Assembly (NCBI RefSeq): GCF_900103635.1 | Contig: NZ_FMXK01000016.1 | Span: 1-64,000, forward strand | Reading direction: 5' to 3' | Length of the DNA stretch: 64,000 bases | Source of the DNA: Butyrivibrio sp. INlla18 | GTDB taxonomy: Bacteria > Bacillota > Clostridia > Lachnospirales > Lachnospiraceae | Part shown: one piece after another, positions 63,101-64,000 of the stretch | How positions within the stretch are numbered: position 1 is the stretch's first letter | How the letters are laid out: every line of letters starts with the position of its first letter | Program-made: the position numbers and the translations under genes | Notes under the pieces: model-generated | Told to the model about the DNA's origin: nothing | Database searches by the model: none | Seen by the model: only the letters and a program-made list of their open reading frames with translations

Positions 63101-63292
63101 GGCTACGAGGCTGCAGCAGCTATCAGAAGCCTTGAGTCAGATTGGGCTCAGAGAATACCTATCATTGCCATGACTGCCAATGCCTATGCAGATGATGTAC
63201 AGCATGCCTTTGATGCAGGAATGAATGCACATGTGACCAAGCCAATTGATATCAAGGTAGTTGAAAAGACGATCCTTGAATTCAAAAAATAA
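60197..63292 (+). CDS. Hybrid sensor histidine kinase with two receiver domains
   Basis: The 1031-residue protein has TM1 (~20-42), a Cache-like extracytoplasmic domain to ~285, TM2 (~288-312), HAMP (~313-365), a PAS-like region (~385-505), HisKA with His533 (NMSHDFRTPMN), HATPase (NILGNAIKYT, DNGIGM, GTGLGM), and two receivers. The first receiver (~785-890) has Asn824 in place of the phosphoacceptor Asp; the second (~905-1028) is intact (LMDIQMP). No DNA-binding output domain. It probably senses via the adjacent lipoprotein. Confidence 0.92.
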   Translation: MGNRKLARLDNIKIKTQLRMVFLVLIVIPIVILGLYSYILARNNLIAQTKVTIQGGVNVISNGLDNNAKRESDVLKFFSYEEALRYKIEHATEDPFSITQEMSENIEPLIWYFIGSDSNIENIKLYSECLEQSHIGEFISKPTDETIQKWYERCSKEYDTIWMTNEDGEIYIIKALLDVNTSSKLIGMATLKIDKDSFFGIINQSSYLNNGILLIDEEGNIVSQKKLKDEKLDEMILQEIRNGNLKKDSEGFVVSDKYFLLESDKISNGWKLYYYVDRNEMVADVFSLLSSDIVIAGVIFIIAYVIATLFSRRLSYRIIRLNDAANEIKRGNLNVRINDEGKDEIGELSDSMQAMAIKINDMVEEINRRNKADLLAKESDIHYREWLFDFVVERNNDILAVVNVENYSCNFITSNVEAVLGISLETLKEDIRSIATAQKAEGDDRLDNIIMSSIKSGEAIILEEIKFENVKTGEQLFYRGVVICTYDDGGKRMAIALYDRTQEIKRNHQLQEALNAAETANKAKTSFLANMSHDFRTPMNAITGFNLLIDKHADDPDKVKEYTHKISLASHNLLGLLNDVLDMSKIESGKTTLDIKEMAIGLLLEEINSVISFQAKAKEQEYIVNIEEMEHDMFMGDKQRINEILMNILGNAIKYTPEGGRIEFRIKETPSSSEGFQNVEFTVKDNGIGMKAEYIDKIFDAFSREETGATKSIQGTGLGMAITKSLVELMGGTIRVESEEGKGSTFIVNLRLKAVDEDDVDFWKGHGISSVMFVTENRAQTEQLRAAFEADHIEIIDTKNGFEAIHAIENCNSAGKVIDLILINDILSDMTSAELIREIRSKDRRNNSLIFVVAENFAAVEDDAKAAGANEIVPKPLFVSNLKQILEDITSRAGGTDKEEIANPLQGMKFLAAEDNDINADILIELMDMEGATVTRGCNGQEVVDMFKEAKEGDYDMILMDIQMPVMNGYEAAAAIRSLESDWAQRIPIIAMTANAYADDVQHAFDAGMNAHVTKPIDIKVVEKTILEFKK

Positions 63293-63311
63293 AAAGACGG
63301 AGGGAAAGACA

Positions 63312-64000
63312 GTGAACAATATTAAGAAAGTGACAGAAGATATTTATTGGATCGGAGGAAGCGACAGAAGGCTAGAGAGGTTTGAAAACATCTTTCCTAT
63401 TCCTGAGGGTGTATCCTACAACAGTTATTTTATCGACGATGAGAAAAAAGCGGTGTTTGACACTGCAGATATTACTGTATCTGACCAGTATCTTGAGAAT
63501 TTAAAAGAAGCTCTTGCAGGAGGGAAGCTTGATTACCTTGTTGTTCTTCATATGGAACCGGATCACTGCTCGCTTATCAGCACTGTAGTAAGTCTTTTTC
63601 CAGAAGTGACAGTCGTTGGTAGCGCCAAGACCTTTACTATCATGGAACAGTTCTTCCCAGAAGCTGCTTCTTTTAACAAGTTAGAGGTAAAAGAGGGAGA
63701 TACATTATCTACAGGCAGGCATACTTTTAGATTTATTGCGGCACCTATGGTTCACTGGCCAGAAGTACTTATGGCCTACGACGATGTTTCAAAGGGCCTT
63801 TTTGCTGCAGATGCATTTGGAACCTTTGGAGCTCTTGATGGCGGAATCTTTGCAGATGAATATGACTACGAAAAAGATTTCCTGGAGTCCTCAAGAAGAT
63901 ACTATGCAAACATCGTTGGAAAATACGGAATGCAGGTTCAGGCTGTTCTCAAAAAGGCAGCAGGCCTTGATATACAGATGATCCTGTCACTTCATGGACC
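63312..64000 (+). CDS. FprA-type flavodiiron protein (5' part, cut by window end)
   Basis: The frame opens at GTG 63312 after GGAGGGA and runs off the window, giving 229 codons. The sequence has the metallo-beta-lactamase diiron motif HMEPDH, the MVHWPEVLMAYD and LFAADAFGTFGALDG patterns of A-type flavoproteins. These reduce oxygen or nitric oxide in anaerobes. The C-terminal flavodoxin domain lies beyond the window. Confidence 0.92.
   Translation, partial: MNNIKKVTEDIYWIGGSDRRLERFENIFPIPEGVSYNSYFIDDEKKAVFDTADITVSDQYLENLKEALAGGKLDYLVVLHMEPDHCSLISTVVSLFPEVTVVGSAKTFTIMEQFFPEAASFNKLEVKEGDTLSTGRHTFRFIAAPMVHWPEVLMAYDDVSKGLFAADAFGTFGALDGGIFADEYDYEKDFLESSRRYYANIVGKYGMQVQAVLKKAAGLDIQMILSLHG

Overview
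The window looks like a chromosomal segment of a strictly anaerobic, plant-polysaccharide-using Lachnospiraceae bacterium of the Butyrivibrio/Pseudobutyrivibrio type. The taxonomic call is inference. It rests on low-to-moderate GC, strong GGAGG ribosome sites, the Firmicutes gene order rqcP-divIC-tilS-hpt-ftsH, a T-box riboswitch, an anaerobic ribonucleotide reductase with its activase, an FprA flavodiiron protein, clostripain and many sugar ABC transporters. No IS element, prophage, CRISPR array or rRNA was seen.

Region 1 (1-2.5 kb) is an AT-rich accessory patch next to a tRNA-Arg(CCT) gene. It holds an unknown 169-residue protein, a HicBA toxin-antitoxin pair, an XRE regulator with two palindromic operators, a small gene that appears frameshifted, a REP-like palindrome, and two near-identical terminator hairpins.

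Region 2 (2.5-12.1 kb) starts with a membrane-anchored XRE regulator. It continues with a MIF-family tautomerase, a binding-protein/histidine-kinase/AraC-type response-regulator trio resembling the HptA-HptS-HptR sugar-phosphate sensor, and a complete AfuABC-like ABC importer whose ATPase carries a roughly 120-residue insertion.

Region 3 (12.1-27.1 kb) is a carbohydrate utilisation locus. An AraC regulator is divergent from an LplB/LplC-type importer with a lipoprotein binding protein and three tandem Gfo/Idh/MocA oxidoreductases. After a convergent PAS-GGDEF gene come an Fe-S aldo/keto reductase, a GH43 enzyme, a secreted GH30 enzyme resembling endo-beta-1,6-galactanase, and a membrane HD-GYP protein. 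Together these suggest breakdown of a galactan or arabinogalactan side chain with redox processing of the products.

Region 4 (27.1-46.8 kb) is mixed core and accessory content: GlsB-like membrane protein, membrane-anchored clostripain, Nudix hydrolase, YlmH, glutathione peroxidase, esterase, exonuclease, DacF-type carboxypeptidase, trmB-trxA, SH3 protein, murI, nrdD-nrdG, T-box-controlled proS, and two overlapping membrane diguanylate cyclases.

Region 5 (46.8-64 kb) is cca, a PEGA-domain secreted protein, the rqcP-divIC-tilS-hpt-ftsH cluster, a GH13 amylase, fba, greA, a flavin reductase-like protein, a binding-protein/hybrid-kinase sensory pair without a transporter, and the start of an FprA gene cut by the window end.

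Most of the window is conventional. The least explained items are the ATPase insertion, the triple oxidoreductase locus, the two binding-protein-plus-kinase sensory modules, the four c-di-GMP genes, and several cis-regulatory dyads.
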